DNA from: Hofstenia miamia
Lineage: Eukaryota; Xenacoelomorpha; Acoela
Assembly: GCA_004352715.1 (NCBI GenBank)
Contig: SCFE01000046.1
Coordinates: forward strand, 1,183,147-1,247,146
Direction: 5' to 3'
Length of the DNA: 64,000 nucleotides
Shown here: positions 12,401 through 24,547 of the stretch, in pieces
How positions within the stretch are numbered: position 1 is the stretch's first letter
How the letters are laid out: each line of letters starts with the position of its first letter
The notes under the pieces: model-generated
What the model was told of the DNA's origin: nothing
Databases searched by the model: none
Seen by the model: the letters and a program-made list of their open reading frames with translations, nothing else
Program-made: the position numbers and the translations under genes

Positions 12401-15400
12401 CTTCTAATTAGCATGAAGTTTTTTTAGAATAGCCATTAAATATTAATTTTCTTGATAATTTGACGAAGATTGTTTCTTAGTTTTCAATATGGAATAGAAT
12501 GTGATAATGCAATTGAGTATTTGTTATGATCTTTGAAAAAAAGTTCCAAAGCAATTATTTAAAAAATCTAACTGATTCTTTTCCAAATTTAGTGAGACTT
12601 AAAAATTTTATAAAAGCTTGAAAGAAGTTATTGAAAGAACCGTTAACTTTAAGCTGATACTGTGGCATGCCTAAACTTTCGGGTCCCGTTGCAGGTCGCT
12701 CTTAGACGAGTCAGGTTTGGTCGGGCACGGTTCATATATATTCGTTATATTCCTTAAACTGAAGGATTACGAGCGGATATAAGGAATATTTTCAGAAGTG
12801 AGAATATTGAATCATTGAAATTCCCAACCCCAAATGCACTGAGATATCAAATGTCAATAAGATATCACACTGAGGCGAGGCCGATTCGCCGCCACCTTAT
12901 ATTTCAAAGCAGTTAAAAAATAAAGAAACGAGCTTTGGCACAGTGAAAGATACACATTTGAAATCCATTCTTGGCAATTCAAAAAAATAATATATATTCA
13001 TTGTTTTCGATTCTAAATGCAAATAAAGTTGTGACGTTACCAATTTTTGGAAAAGTTAATGGAAAAAATCCTAAATTAATTGAGAATCAAAATAGAAGAA
13101 AACAGTTTACTTAGTTCATATTCCTTCAAGTTTTAAGTAAACAGGAAAACAAAAATTACACTCACGGTCAGCCAGTATTACATAATCATAGTAGCTATTT
13201 TCATTGTTTTGAATAAAATGACATTTCTAAAAATGAATGAATAAAGTCTATGAATAATGCTTGTTTATGTTTCAAAAATTATGTTCGTAGCATAATAATA
13301 TATATTAAGTTCACTTTCAAGGTCGAAGTTCAAAAAAGTAAATAATATGATAAAACATTTCATAGCAAACAAACCCCTTGCCTCAAAAGGTTGTCATTCA
13401 ATTTAATTGTATAAACATATTAATATCCTTGAAAATATTGACAAATATTTTTTTGAATTTTTTGTTAAAGTGAATTTTTAATGCCCACTTTGACACAAGC
13501 TCCAATCAAAAATATTATTCCCTTTTAATCTTGTTCCCAGGTAGTTTTTGGGATGAGTCAGAAAAAATCAGCTAAAAAATTAATTTCAAGCAAAGTTATG
13601 AACAAAAAACAACATGGAGGGACAGAATCGGCACCCCTTAGTGCGTTTAGATTTAAATATTTTAATGACTTTTGTAATTTTAATTTGATTTTTGTTGTTT
13701 TTTGATACTCTACTGCTAAAGTATATTAAGTGTTTCATATTTAGTAATCTTGTTTTGATCGGTTCGTGGATAATGTTGGACGGCCACTTGAGAAAAGTGA
13801 CCCTGCTTACTTTTATGCTTAAAAGACTATCGACAGCAAATAGTTCATAAATTTGTTGTATTACTAAAAGATCATTTTAAATTGACTGAAAAAATATAAT
13901 GTGCATTGATACTTATTGCTTAAGTGAGCTGGACCCGAACCGAGCAGTTAGTTTAGATAACAAATATAACAGTTTTATATTATTCAATTAACTAGAATAT
14001 AGCATACCTAGCTTGAAAAACATTATGTACATGTTATTTTCTTATAATTTTTTACTATTTATATTTATGATCATATATGAAGCCAGAGAATGAGTGTAGA
14101 ACTTGCAAATCGAGATAACTTTCTTATTTTAATATTTTGTGAAAGTAACACATTTTTTAATTTTCCAAATTAAAGCACCGTATGCTTAATTAGTCTAAAA
14201 GGGAATTTTTGGGTTAGCATTGTACTAAAAGCATTTTCGCCTGTGCAATTTAGTCACGCATATATCTATCTATTGGAAATTTTTACAATCAAACTTGTAA
14301 TATAAAAATTTTGAAGGCATATTTGAAACTAAACCACAATTTTCTTTATCAGCAGACCTTTTTCAAAGCATCCTTATTTTGGCTCTCCTCATTTCACATT
14401 TATATCTTGGTTTTAATTTTTGTAATGCTTATTATTCTGCAATTGTTCAAACAAACAATCTAGCATATTTAGGAATAACCATTTCTTCTCATGTCCATTA
14501 AGAGCAAATTTTATCAGTATAATTTAAGTAATACTCATGTGAAAATTATCTTGCCTAAAAATTGATCAGTGTATTAATTAAAAGTATGCGTATTGTATTT
14601 CTGTACAATGTCTAGAATACAGCCCTTTGGAAAACTCAGGAAATGTCTTAAGAAGGTTTATTAATCGTGCAGTTACCATTATATGACTGATTAGCGCATA
14701 AAATTTTATTAAAAATACTTTTACAAAAACGAGCTAGTTATAGATTTTTTCTAAAAAAATCAAATTTTATGATTTGCTCAATCGGTGCATTTATTTATTT
14801 GTATTGTAGTTTTAATAAACTGTTGATATGTAACATTTCTGTAAAGTTGGCCTTGTTTCTTGCATTTTGATGTTAAACATGCTTCCATTGTTCCGTTAAA
14901 AATTCCATTCTCTTTGTCAGACCCTAATTTTCAATAAATTTTATGTATATTTATAATCACTAGGTCTATCATAAGTTAATAAATCAAAATTTAGAAATCA
15001 ATTCCCTCTTGCATAGGAACTCTGGAAATTGTCATATAATGGACAACCACGGTTTACTACGACCGCAAAAATTGATATTTTATTATTTGCTGTAATTTTA
15101 ACTTTGCAGTAATGAAATAAATACCTAAGAAAAATTTTGACCTAAGTATTTTGAAATTTCAGATAAAAGGAATATGGATAAATTGGTTTCTAGGTAAATA
15201 AGGTGCAAGTTTGCATTTTTAGGTAACGAATAAAAATCTAGTAATTACCCTAAATTCTCGTTTATAAGCCGCCACCATGTAGAAGCTGCACCCCAAACTT
15301 TGAAGGTTGCTTTTTAAGTTAAGAGTATGCAGCGTGCATAAGCGCATCTGCCATGTCACAATAATTTTGTCTTTCCCATATACGTTAGCCATTCATTTAA

Positions 15401-15585
15401 TAAACATAATTTACCCACAATATTCAATATACTTTAACCCCGAACTTAGTGAGAAGTTATAGAAATAAATTTTAAACTCGAGATTTACGGTACTATTTAT
15501 TATTGTATCTATTATTCTTTTTAGTTGTCTTAGGTAGTAAGTGCCTGCCACTATTATTTTGAATGTAAGGTTTTTTTCATATATA
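9479..15585. other. Long AT-rich stretch, no gene recognised
   Basis: No exon, RNA gene or transposon was recognised. A GC-richer patch at about 12660-12900 includes a small hairpin (about 12747-12756 pairing with 12778-12788, arms around atattcctta). Another GC-richer patch lies near 13530-13640. Both may be old repeats. Confidence 0.45.
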
Positions 15586-16172
15586 AAGGGTGAGTCATAA
15601 CTTTCGAAACGATTTGCCAAATTATGTGGATTTGTTTTAATATGCTTGTTACGTGTTTTGATGTTATTTTACGTTATTTTGTCGTTATTTTGTGTATACA
15701 TTGATGTTTTCATGATGATTGGCAAGCATCCATCTGAATGGCGCCATGGCATGCGCATTCTACAAAACATTTCGGTGGCTGGTCACCAAAACAATGTAGA
15801 TGGGCGAGTTCACATTTTTAGTATTAAAGCTCAACATCCAGATTGGTGGTACGGACAAATAGCAAACGAACTGTTGCGATTACAACTCTTTCATGGTAAT
15901 TTTTCAAGTGTGAAATCACTTGCTTTTAGAACCAATACATGTGGCACAGTCCAAGATAAAAAACGAACCAAACAAACCTTGAGAAAGATCAAAAGGGCTC
16001 ATTGCAAGCGAGAAAATCCGGGAACAAGAATGACCGCAGCGCGAAAAGGTAGAAGCCAATCATCACTTTGCTATAAATGTTGTGTAAATAATGTTCTCAT
16101 AACTTAATACACATGTGTAATACAAAATATTATAAATTATAACGATCGTTTCGAAACTTATGACTCACCATT
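15586..16172 (+). mobile_element. Tc1/mariner-family deletion derivative with intact TIRs and TA target duplication
   Basis: The element is 587 bp. The left terminal repeat at 15586-15613 starts aagggtgagtcataa; the right one at 16145-16172, reverse-complemented, starts aatggtgagtcataa. The two 28-bp arms agree at 26 positions. Each is flanked outside by TA (15584-15585 and 16173-16174), the target duplication typical of the Tc1/mariner superfamily. Inside is a 153-codon open frame with transposase helix-turn-helix similarity but no DDE catalytic domain, so it cannot move by itself. The right edge adjoins a (TA)n tract. Confidence 0.85.
15646..16107 (+). CDS. HTH-only remnant of Tc1/mariner-like transposase (153 aa)
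   Basis: The first ~25 residues are hydrophobic and do not resemble a transposase. Residues 51-140 run VDGRVHIFSIKAQHPDWWYG, QIANELLR, SSVKSL, GTVQDKKRT and KRENPGTRMTAA. This matches the paired-type HTH DNA-binding region of Tc1/IS630-like transposases, including the conserved GTVQD(R/K)KR(S/T) linker between the two HTH motifs. There is an apparent insertion (about residues 78-86) just before SSVKSL, which may disrupt the first HTH. The DDE domain (usual family length about 340 aa) is entirely missing, and the frame ends 37 bp before the right TIR. The frame is open without a stop, but there is no evidence of expression. It may be a passive deletion product or, less likely, a TIR-binding product. 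Confidence 0.6.
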   Translation: MLRVLMLFYVILSLFCVYIDVFMMIGKHPSEWRHGMRILQNISVAGHQNNVDGRVHIFSIKAQHPDWWYGQIANELLRLQLFHGNFSSVKSLAFRTNTCGTVQDKKRTKQTLRKIKRAHCKRENPGTRMTAARKGRSQSSLCYKCCVNNVLIT

Positions 16173-17309
16173 TATATATATATATATATATGCATAGTCA
16201 TACCGATACCGCGATATTTTGAGTGATGCCGAACCGACTCCCAAAATTTGCATACCACCATGTCCTAGTTTATGGTAGTTATTGTATCCTGATTAAAAAG
16301 GTTTTTATGTATATAGATATATATATATATATTTCTATTTATGTATTTAGATATATATATATATATTTACCCAAACTAGGTTCAGATGATTGACAAGGAA
16401 TGACACCTACTTAGTCCAAATCCGTTAGGAGTTAAATTTAAATCTAAATTTTATATATAAGCCAAAGTTTGTCCGAAAATATAAGTCGGCACATCGCTAA
16501 ATTCCCATATCATTAAAATTCCAACTGTGTTAGTGAAAAGCTATTAACCCTTACCATCATAGTGCAACCATATAGTTTAATTTGATTTCCATTACATATA
16601 TAAATANGTATTTAGATATATATATATATATTTCTATTTATGTATTTAGATATATATATATACATAAACCCAAACTAGGTTCAGATGATTGACAAGGAAT
16701 GACACCTACTTAGTCCAAATCCGTTAGGAGTTAAATTTAAATCTAAATTTTATATATAAGCCAAAGTTTGTCCGAAAATATAAGTCGGCACATCGCTAAA
16801 TTCCCATATCATTAAAATTCCAACTGTGTTAGTGAAAAGCTATTAACCCTTACCATCATAGTGCAACCATATAGTTTAATTTGATTTCCATTACATATAT
16901 AAATATTTTCACAAACACAAATTGCTAGATAGGTGGATATTGATACATCTATGCCAAAGTGTGCTCCCAAGTCCTGCTAAAAATTTGTGCTAAGAATTGT
17001 TTTGTGCATTGAGTAAGTGAAATCGTAATTATTTTTTAATTAAATGTCCTAATTTTTTAGAAAAACTTTAGAAAAAATTCTCTCCATACCTAGTGTTTCA
17101 GATATGGCTTTAAGCAAAGGATCGTCTCAATGGTTCATGCACGCGGCCAATGAAAGTGTAGAGAATTTTCTATTTTATGTTGTTTTCAGATTTTGTATAT
17201 TTTTAGTATTTTGTGAATCATAGCTTTTGTAAAAATTAACTTGGGTGATATATGTCTTAAAATCATAGAACAGCCAAAACCAATTAGTAGTGTAATATTT
17301 TGTTTATTT
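16173..17309. other. Non-coding DNA with a false-looking internal duplication
   Basis: Contains (TA)n tracts interleaved with tatttctatttatg and tttag units near 16310-16370 and 16608-16667, followed by two near-identical 238-bp copies (separate entry). The rest has no recognised gene. Confidence 0.55.
16369..16905 (+). repeat. Near-identical direct duplication around a single-N join
   Basis: The 238 bases at 16369-16606 (starting acccaaactaggttcagatg) recur at 16668-16905, with a single N at 16607 and TA-rich sequence between the copies. The pattern (same unique sequence, an N at the boundary, TA repeats) is that expected of an unresolved contig overlap rather than a biological tandem duplication. 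Confidence 0.85.
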
Positions 17310-17370
17310 TGAATTTGTTAACATTTTCTGGTCAAATTTAGACCTAGTATTTAAAATTTATGCTAATTCA

Positions 17371-17409
<39 letters not shown>

Positions 17410-17471
17410 TTGAATTAGCATAAATTTTAAATACTAGGTCTAAATTTGACCAGAAAATGTTAACAAATTCA
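17310..17471. repeat. Perfect 65-bp inverted repeat around a (TA)n core
   Basis: The left arm 17310-17374 (starting tgaatttgttaacattttct) is matched in reverse complement by 17407-17471, with (TA)n and a few A/T bases at 17375-17406 between them. The right arm stops exactly at an N gap (17472). It is either a real AT-cored palindrome or a fold-back assembly or sequencing artefact. Confidence 0.85.
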
Positions 17472-17550
17472 NNNNNNNNNNNNNNNNNNNNNNNNNNNNN
17501 NNNNNNNNNNNNNNNNNNNNNNNNNNNNNNNNNNNNNNNNNNNNNNNNNN
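17472..17550. other. Assembly gap (79 N) next to (TA)n
   Basis: The run of N follows the inverted repeat arm and is followed directly by (TA)n at 17551-17578. Confidence 0.95.
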
Positions 17551-17582
<32 letters not shown>

Positions 17583-18616
17583 GACAACATGCTTAGGCTA
17601 AGCCTGGTATTTTTCAAAAATGTTGTAAAATCACATGCATATCCATAACCTAAAAATGATATTAAGCTCATTAGTTACATTTCAAAAATAGAGGGTTTGT
17701 AAGTTTGAAAATATTATACATAATATATGGATTCGATATATTTTGGATTAAGGCAAAATTGCTAATTTTGTAAGGCTGCATTTTTACGCCACATACAGCA
17801 TGTGTTGTATACAAAACAAATTAAAAATTCGACACAATACAACATGTTGTGTTGTCTACACAACATACAACAGAAGCCCTGCTATTTATTCTTATTTCTT
17901 GCTTTCAAGTCCTTTTAGCACTATTAAATTTTCTTTTGTTGCTCTTCATATCCATGCCGGTTTTCCTTAGTTCAGTGCTTACCATGCACCCTGGACACAT
18001 CAGCATATTTTTCTCTGTGTTGCTCTTTACTTTTATAAACTCTAATGTATTTTTTGCCTTAGATGTCTCCAAAACTAGCTAATTATTATTACCTGTGCGG
18101 CTAGCTACTATTTCCATCAGGAGAGGTAAAACATTGGAAAGGCATTCTTTATTTATTATGTATTTATTCTTAAGTTTTCTGTAATGAATTTTGTATAATT
18201 TTGATTAATGCAATACGATGATTTCATTTTGATTATCCCTTTGATTAATAATTGCTAATGTAGAAAACAATAATTATTGTTTCTGTTACAGTAATTATTA
18301 ATTGTTTTTACTTTTGGACAAAATTACCTGATTGAATTATTGTGATTTAATGTCATTGAGCAAATCTTCCGCCAAACTGGTGACAACTGTGAATTTTGAT
18401 TACTGTTTACTCTTACCGTTTAACTATATCTAGCTATTCCTATTTTAAAAATATGTTGTTAAAATATTGGTCACTTATGCTTCTACTTATTTATTGCACA
18501 ATTTGGTATCAAAAATAGCTGCATTACAAAAATTGAAAATTCTGTGGCATGCAATTAAATAAACCAAAATATTGACAATATTTTTTGTAGAAAGAGACAT
18601 TGGACTCATTTAATTA
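17551..18616. other. AT-rich DNA, one unassigned open stretch
   Basis: Contains an ACAACA/TGTTGT-rich partly palindromic segment at about 17795-17875, and a 57-codon open stretch on the minus strand at 17906-18078 containing CPGCMVSTELRK. That stretch has no initiator at its edge and no recognised domain, so it is not called as a gene. Confidence 0.4.
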
Positions 18617-18793
18617 TTAGAAAGATAAGCCCATCAACGCTCGTAATTTATTCCTGTCTGAAAATTTGATGGACAGTAAGTATGCAATTAACGTATTATC
18701 TTGCCAAGCGAAGGATTTCTGTTTAAGTGCAGAATTTAATCGCTTAAGAAACAGACGTAAATGGGAAGAAATATCTCCAGCAGTCATATCCAT
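18617..18793 (-). CDS. Unidentified short open frame, coding-like (58 aa)
   Basis: A minus-strand frame from ATG at 18793 to TAA at 18617 encodes a basic, leucine-rich peptide: MDMTAGDISSHLRLFLKRLN, then SALKQKSFAWQDNTLIAYLL, then SIKFSDRNKLRALMGLSF. The composition is balanced, unlike the Asn/Ile/Lys/Tyr-rich translations of the surrounding AT-rich DNA. The open frame extends several codons upstream through PKIPLNL behind a cag that could be a splice acceptor. It may be a terminal exon of an unknown gene or a fossil of a transposon ORF. I do not recognise a family. It lies on the same strand as the Kv gene but does not look like a channel sequence. Confidence 0.35.
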   Translation of the reverse strand: MDMTAGDISSHLRLFLKRLNSALKQKSFAWQDNTLIAYLLSIKFSDRNKLRALMGLSF

Positions 18794-19076
18794 TAAATTT
18801 AGTGGTATTTTAGGCTGATTTTTTTAAATCTTTAAAATCGTGGTTGTTGTTTACTACAATTATATAAAAACTGGATATAAACTCTATATTTTAATATCTA
18901 GTTAAGATTGCTTTTCATTTCTCACACTGCAACTAGAGCAATCACAAATTTAAATAATTATGAATTTGTCGTCTATAAGGCAACTGTCATATATCTTTGC
19001 AGCTAGCAGCCAAGAATAGAAATTTATATGCAAATTGATTTTATATTATATCCACTAAGTAAACAATTTTTAAATT

Positions 19077-19126
<50 letters not shown>

Positions 19127-20826
19127 AATTATGATGATGATGATGATGATGATGACTAATATTTTATGCCACTACAATATAAACTGTTTTGAATTTTTTA
19201 TACTAGCTCCTCGTAGACTACAATGTTGGAAAACTTTATATATATATATTTGTAAATTCTTTGCCACCTGCCTGAATTAATATACAGCTTTAATTTGATT
19301 TACCTAATTATGAACATGAAGTACATTAATTTAACCTTCATTTAAAATTTAGCTACTGTACGAACTGAAGTCTGCCACTTGGGGCAAAAAGGCGGTAAAC
19401 GAGTTCCTGTTTCAAATGTTTTCGTTATTACGAATCAATGATTTATTTGGAAAGATTTTTACTAATTGAAATCTGAAATACTTGGAAAAATGGTTTTTTT
19501 ATTTATATAATATATAGTGTCTTCACTACCACTACAAGAGGAGACGAGGCACAACGAGGCCTCGTGCTAATATGTTTGTGGATAACGAATAGAAAATTGT
19601 GTCCTATTTTTATATAAACGAATTTAATGAAATGTATGAATTAGTATTACAGTATTCCTTTATCAGGTATAATTAAAATTTTGTTTTATTAATTGTATTA
19701 CTTCAATCTTTTTTATCAAAAATATAATAACTATTAATGTTTCATCACATTACATTTCAAATATTAAATTTATTTTAAATTCCATGTATTTAAATAACAT
19801 TTAAATAAAATTTGACCTTGCTTTGTGACTGTATAATCTTATAGTAGTAACTTATACTAGCTAGTTTTTCACAAATTAGCTATAGGAAAAAAATTCCTGT
19901 TTATCATATGAAATAGAATATATTTAGGCCTAAATAGCCTTGTTAAATTCACTGTGCGTCATAATAGAATTAAATTTCCTCCTACCTCTACTTAACTAAA
20001 AATATATCATATCAAAATTTGTTCTCCCAGAGTTTAATCCCATAAACTATATTCTATATATATTCTATATTTGTCCTGTAAATTATTTTTATTAACAGGT
20101 AATTCCAATATCAGCATGAAATTAAAATCAAAGAATGAAGTGTATGTTCGGAATGACCGAAGATAAGGAGGCTATAAAACTATATATCATAATATTGCAT
20201 AGAATAGAACTCAAAAGTAGGGTGATATACTTGGTCTTTAGCCATTTATAATTATTAATTTGCACCAATGTTCGAGGAGAAATTGATTTTGAAATTCATA
20301 GACTACAAAGCACCATAATTTGTCCAGCAGGTTGGATGCCAATTAATTATTACTTGTTCTTAGCTAAGTAAACTTCCGATTTGACAGCTGCTTTATTTTA
20401 TAGTTGATTGATCCCGGCAAATTAAGCATCCCGTAACGTAATTAAAACTGGTTCCGATTAAATTAACGATGAAAACAATCAATTAACATGCAAATGATGA
20501 TGGGATAAGCACTGATATGTATATGCTTAATGCCACTTTTAAATGTTCACTTGTTTTCAATTGTTCAAAGAAATTCAATAGCACTACCATGCAAATAGTT
20601 CCACTAAAACGGCAGGTTATTGTTTAGAGCATGCATATGAAAGCAGAAGTCGATATTTTCAGAATGCAATAACAAATACAAAAGGGGACATAATTTTACG
20701 CCCTTGAATATTGGAAATAGAAAACTAATTAAATAAATTAAAAAGCATTCGTTCACACATTTGCATCGCTGCTTTGTTTGGACAGTAAATGAATGAATAA
20801 AGTAAGCTATAAATTAAATAAATTGA
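18794..20826. other. AT-rich non-coding DNA with (GAT)n repeat
   Basis: Apart from the trinucleotide microsatellite at 19078-19156 and a small GC-richer spot near 19530-19565 (aggagacgaggcacaacgag), nothing was recognised. Confidence 0.5.
19078..19156 (+). repeat. (ATG/GAT)n trinucleotide microsatellite
   Basis: About 25 trinucleotide units interrupted once by a short TAATT sequence. The resulting methionine run in one frame is not a protein. Confidence 0.95.
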
Positions 20827-21039
20827 CGGCTTCTTCGATGTAAAGAAAGCGGTGAGCCTCCTTCATGTCTAGACAAACTGGCCTTAAATCAAACTGTACT
20901 CCGAAGAATCCTTTATTCTTTCAAGGAACGGGGTCATACAGTGAAGGGAATAGATCCTTGTCCTGTATTGAAGCTATTTGATGTAAATTTTCATCATTCT
21001 CTTAAGTCTATTAATACGATGACTCTGAAAATAGATTAG
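20827..21039 (+). other. Unidentified 70-codon open stretch, possible exon or ORF remnant
   Basis: The plus frame bounded by TGA at 20824 and TAG at 21037 reads ESGEPPSCLDKLALNQTVLR, then RILYSFKERGHTVKGIDPCP and VLKLFDVNFHHSLKSINTM. There is no ATG near the start. The opposite strand is also nearly open (VQFDLRPVCLDMKEAHRF with a single stop), so the coding strand is uncertain. The segment is clearly GC-richer than its neighbours. I do not recognise a family. Confidence 0.3.
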
Positions 21040-24000
21040 AAACTCTTCATTCAATATACCTACAGTTTTGTTCCAATTTCCAAAATTTGAAGTTAAAATG
21101 TTCAATAAAAAATGACTGCACTGTAAAGTAATTAAATTACTCGCATTTCATGACCGTAAACATTTAACTAAATATATTAAAATTGAGATTAGGCTTTTTT
21201 CAGATTTTAACTTAGTTATCAGAGGATGAAATATCTTTACACTGCGTTTCTGCAATGCCTGTATTTTATTGGTCCTAGCCTTCAATTTTGTTTAGTCCTA
21301 TTTCATGACAGTCTCATGAAATTTTCTTGTCACTTTTATTTCCGCCAAATTGAAATAATAATACCTATGAAAAATATTTCGAAATTAGTTGTCCCAGTTT
21401 CTTCAAATATAATCCCAGTTCCATGTTAGTACCATGTTATTACCACTTACGCTATTGACCTTCTGTTTATGTTAATATGGCAATTATGTTGTTAATGGAA
21501 AAATAATGGTTTCTTCTAACAGTCTCTACTATAACATTGCAAGTAAATTATACTAAACTATCATAATGTTACTTATTTATTTATTAGTAAAATGCGAAAA
21601 ATGATGCTTTGCCTTGCTTTTACCCTAATCAATTATTGTAAATAGCGACATCATTTGTTATTTCCTGACCAGCTTTTTGAATCTATGTTATTGAATCAAT
21701 TTTATATTAGGTACATATATAGACTATTTTAGCTATAAATTAGAGTAATTTCGTTATAATTTTTAATATTTATCGAAAATTGTTCCCAACCGCAAAAAAA
21801 TTCCTTGGATTTTTGCCAAAATGTTGAAAATAAATTTGTATATTTTAGTAAAATTTGGATTATGATTTTTGGCAAGGTTTTGCAAAAATGATATTAGCTT
21901 CATAAGACAAATCAAAGAATAATAATGAGATTACACAGCACAAATATGCTACATATACCGTACATTTTGTAGTGGTTTATTGCAAATTATGTGCAATTAA
22001 ATATGCAAGCTCACTCAGTCATCAAAATGGACTACTGGTAGAAAATATACGGCACTGGAATTATATATATATACATATATATATATATAAATATCTAAAA
22101 ACAAAAACCGGTATTGAAAAGCCCTTCATCAGACATCTTATTTTTATAAATTAAAATATGCAACTACAATGACCATTCAAAATAATTTATTCATAAGTTT
22201 TTTTGACCTTAGGATAAAACAATAAATGGGCATTTATACCTTAGTTAAAGATACTTTTCCACGCCAATAGGCTATCATTTAAAAACTAGTTCAGTTCTTA
22301 AATGATTAAACTCATTTCAGTTTTGCCAGTTTTATTAGCATATTGTCATCATATATCTTTACGAAATCCTTTTTAAATGTTGAATGTTAACACAATAAGC
22401 AAATTTCTGTTTACTATTCAGTTTTAACTCGTTATTGGGTTTTTAACAGTTTCATTAACAATAATCAAACGGTTTAAAATTAAAAATATGAGTTAAAAGC
22501 GCTGAATCTTTATGCAAAAATAATTTTGCAAAATTTGCCAACATTTTATTAAGAAATCTAACAATTTTACTGTGAAATTCATTATTTCATCAGTGTAAGT
22601 GAATACTAAGTCTTGGTGGTATAAGAAGAGAGAAACTGAAACTAAATTATTTTTGGAATAATCTGAATACTGTTTAGTCCTAAAAAAATACCTTAAGGAC
22701 TTTATGTTGATACAGCATGTGGTTGAACTTTTTTCTAAAGCAGTAATGTTCTAGCAACATTCTGGGATAACTTCAGTTGAGGATTACTTTAGAAAAAGAT
22801 TATATTCTACAGAATTAATTTTCATTTAGTATATTTAAGATAATATTGCATAATTAATGTGACCTAAGAACTGTTCAAATAAAAAATAAAAAATGTACCA
22901 CGATGAAAGTATTATTTCAAAAAAACCATGAAAAGGGTACTTAAAAATGCTTTGTGCAATACATCCTTGCTATTATTCAAATACAAATTAAGACAAAGAT
23001 ACTTTTCCAAAAAATGTCGAGCCCCATTTGAAAATTCAACTTTTGAAATTTAGAAAGCCATTCAATTAATGGTAGACGACTGATACAAGAAAGAGTAATA
23101 AAACCAATCATCAGTAAACTGGATAAATTTAAGAAAGGATTTACGAATAAGGAATGGATAATTTCGATAGAGCCATTTGGGAGAAGATAACCTATCGATG
23201 TATAAATACGTCACCCGCCCACTCTGGCGATTAGACCAGAGAGAGTCTTTTATATTTGCTAGTTTTAAAGTAATTTGTAATCAATAAGTTTCTACTTCAG
23301 ATCCAATCATTCTTTGTCACACTTGTACTTGTTAAGTAATTAAGTTTATTAGATTTATGCCAAAATATATTTCATATTTTGAATAATATAGCGAAGAGTA
23401 TTAATGAAGACTAGATATATGTAAAAGTTTAATAGCATACTGTATTAATTTATTAGCAAAAACCATCACTGATCGTTATGATGCATACATGCATAAATAC
23501 TGGGATATATTAATTGTGGAGGTAAAGTTTATTTATTTTTTTAGATAAGGGGTTCTAAGAATTTTTATTTACTTATGATAGAACGAATTTGTAATATTTT
23601 TGAAAAAAAATTATCTGTTCAGCTTGGTAATTCAACCTTTATTATGTTAAATTTAAACAAAATTCCTTAAAAATTGTGAAACTGCAAAAGTTTTTTACAA
23701 AAATTTTCATCAAAATTTTATTCTAAATAAAATTAATGTCAGCAACTTTTACTTATGTTATTATTTTAATGTGCTTAATCTTTAATTTTCTACTAAAGTA
23801 TTAAAAATTCAACTTGGATTCTTGGTTAGTTTAGGGTTTACTCAAGATAACTAATTTTTTTACCATTATTATGATTCTTTGTATCACTAGACATGTCTGC
23901 ATTCAAGCCTCCTGGTCAAGAATTTGCAGATATCTTGGCATCTCTCACATCACATATTATTCAAATAGCTTTATTGATTCTAATAGTACTTTGTTTACAT

Positions 24001-24546
24001 GTTTTTTATACATTTTAGTGTATATTTTTTACTATAAGAATTGCTGTATTATATCAATAAATACAATTATATTTATACTCTTGATTTATTTGAATTTCAT
24101 TCTATTGAATTAGGTTAAGGTTCGTGTGCTTTGTCAAAGACTGAGATGAATGTGTAGCATATTGAGGCAGAGCAATTTTGGTTTATTTAAACTTTATTTG
24201 ATGAAGGTTTAGGTGCAAGTATTAAATTTTCAAATTATAAATTTAGTGAATGGATATGTTTTCTGCAAGTTAATACCAGATCTTAAAATGCCATTCAATG
24301 CGTAATGGATATTTACCAATAAAAGTTTATAAAATCCCGTAATCACAAGTTTAAAGAAACTATCTGACTTTAGGGGTTAGTGGCAGATGTTTTTAGTAGA
24401 CTAATCGCTCATTGTTAGATAATCGATCACGGGTATATATCGTTGATAAAGAGAGTGCGAAGCAGGAAAGCCACCGTACTGTAACTAAGTGGCAGCTTCA
24501 AACATTTCATATGGCAATTAAGCACTTCTTGTGTTCTCAACTCCCA
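21040..24546. other. AT-rich non-coding DNA, possible solo LTR
   Basis: Mostly featureless apart from (TA)n at about 22063-22088. At 23190-23260 a GC-richer segment has a TATA-like tataaatacg followed by cacccgcccactctgg and agaccagagagagtc, a layout that could be a promoter or the U3-R of an old LTR. No paired LTR or ORF was found. A single N sits at 24547. Confidence 0.4.
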
Positions 24547-24547
24547 N

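Noticed and set aside
19077-19280. Poly-methionine open frame
   Set aside because: It is translation of the (ATG)n microsatellite.
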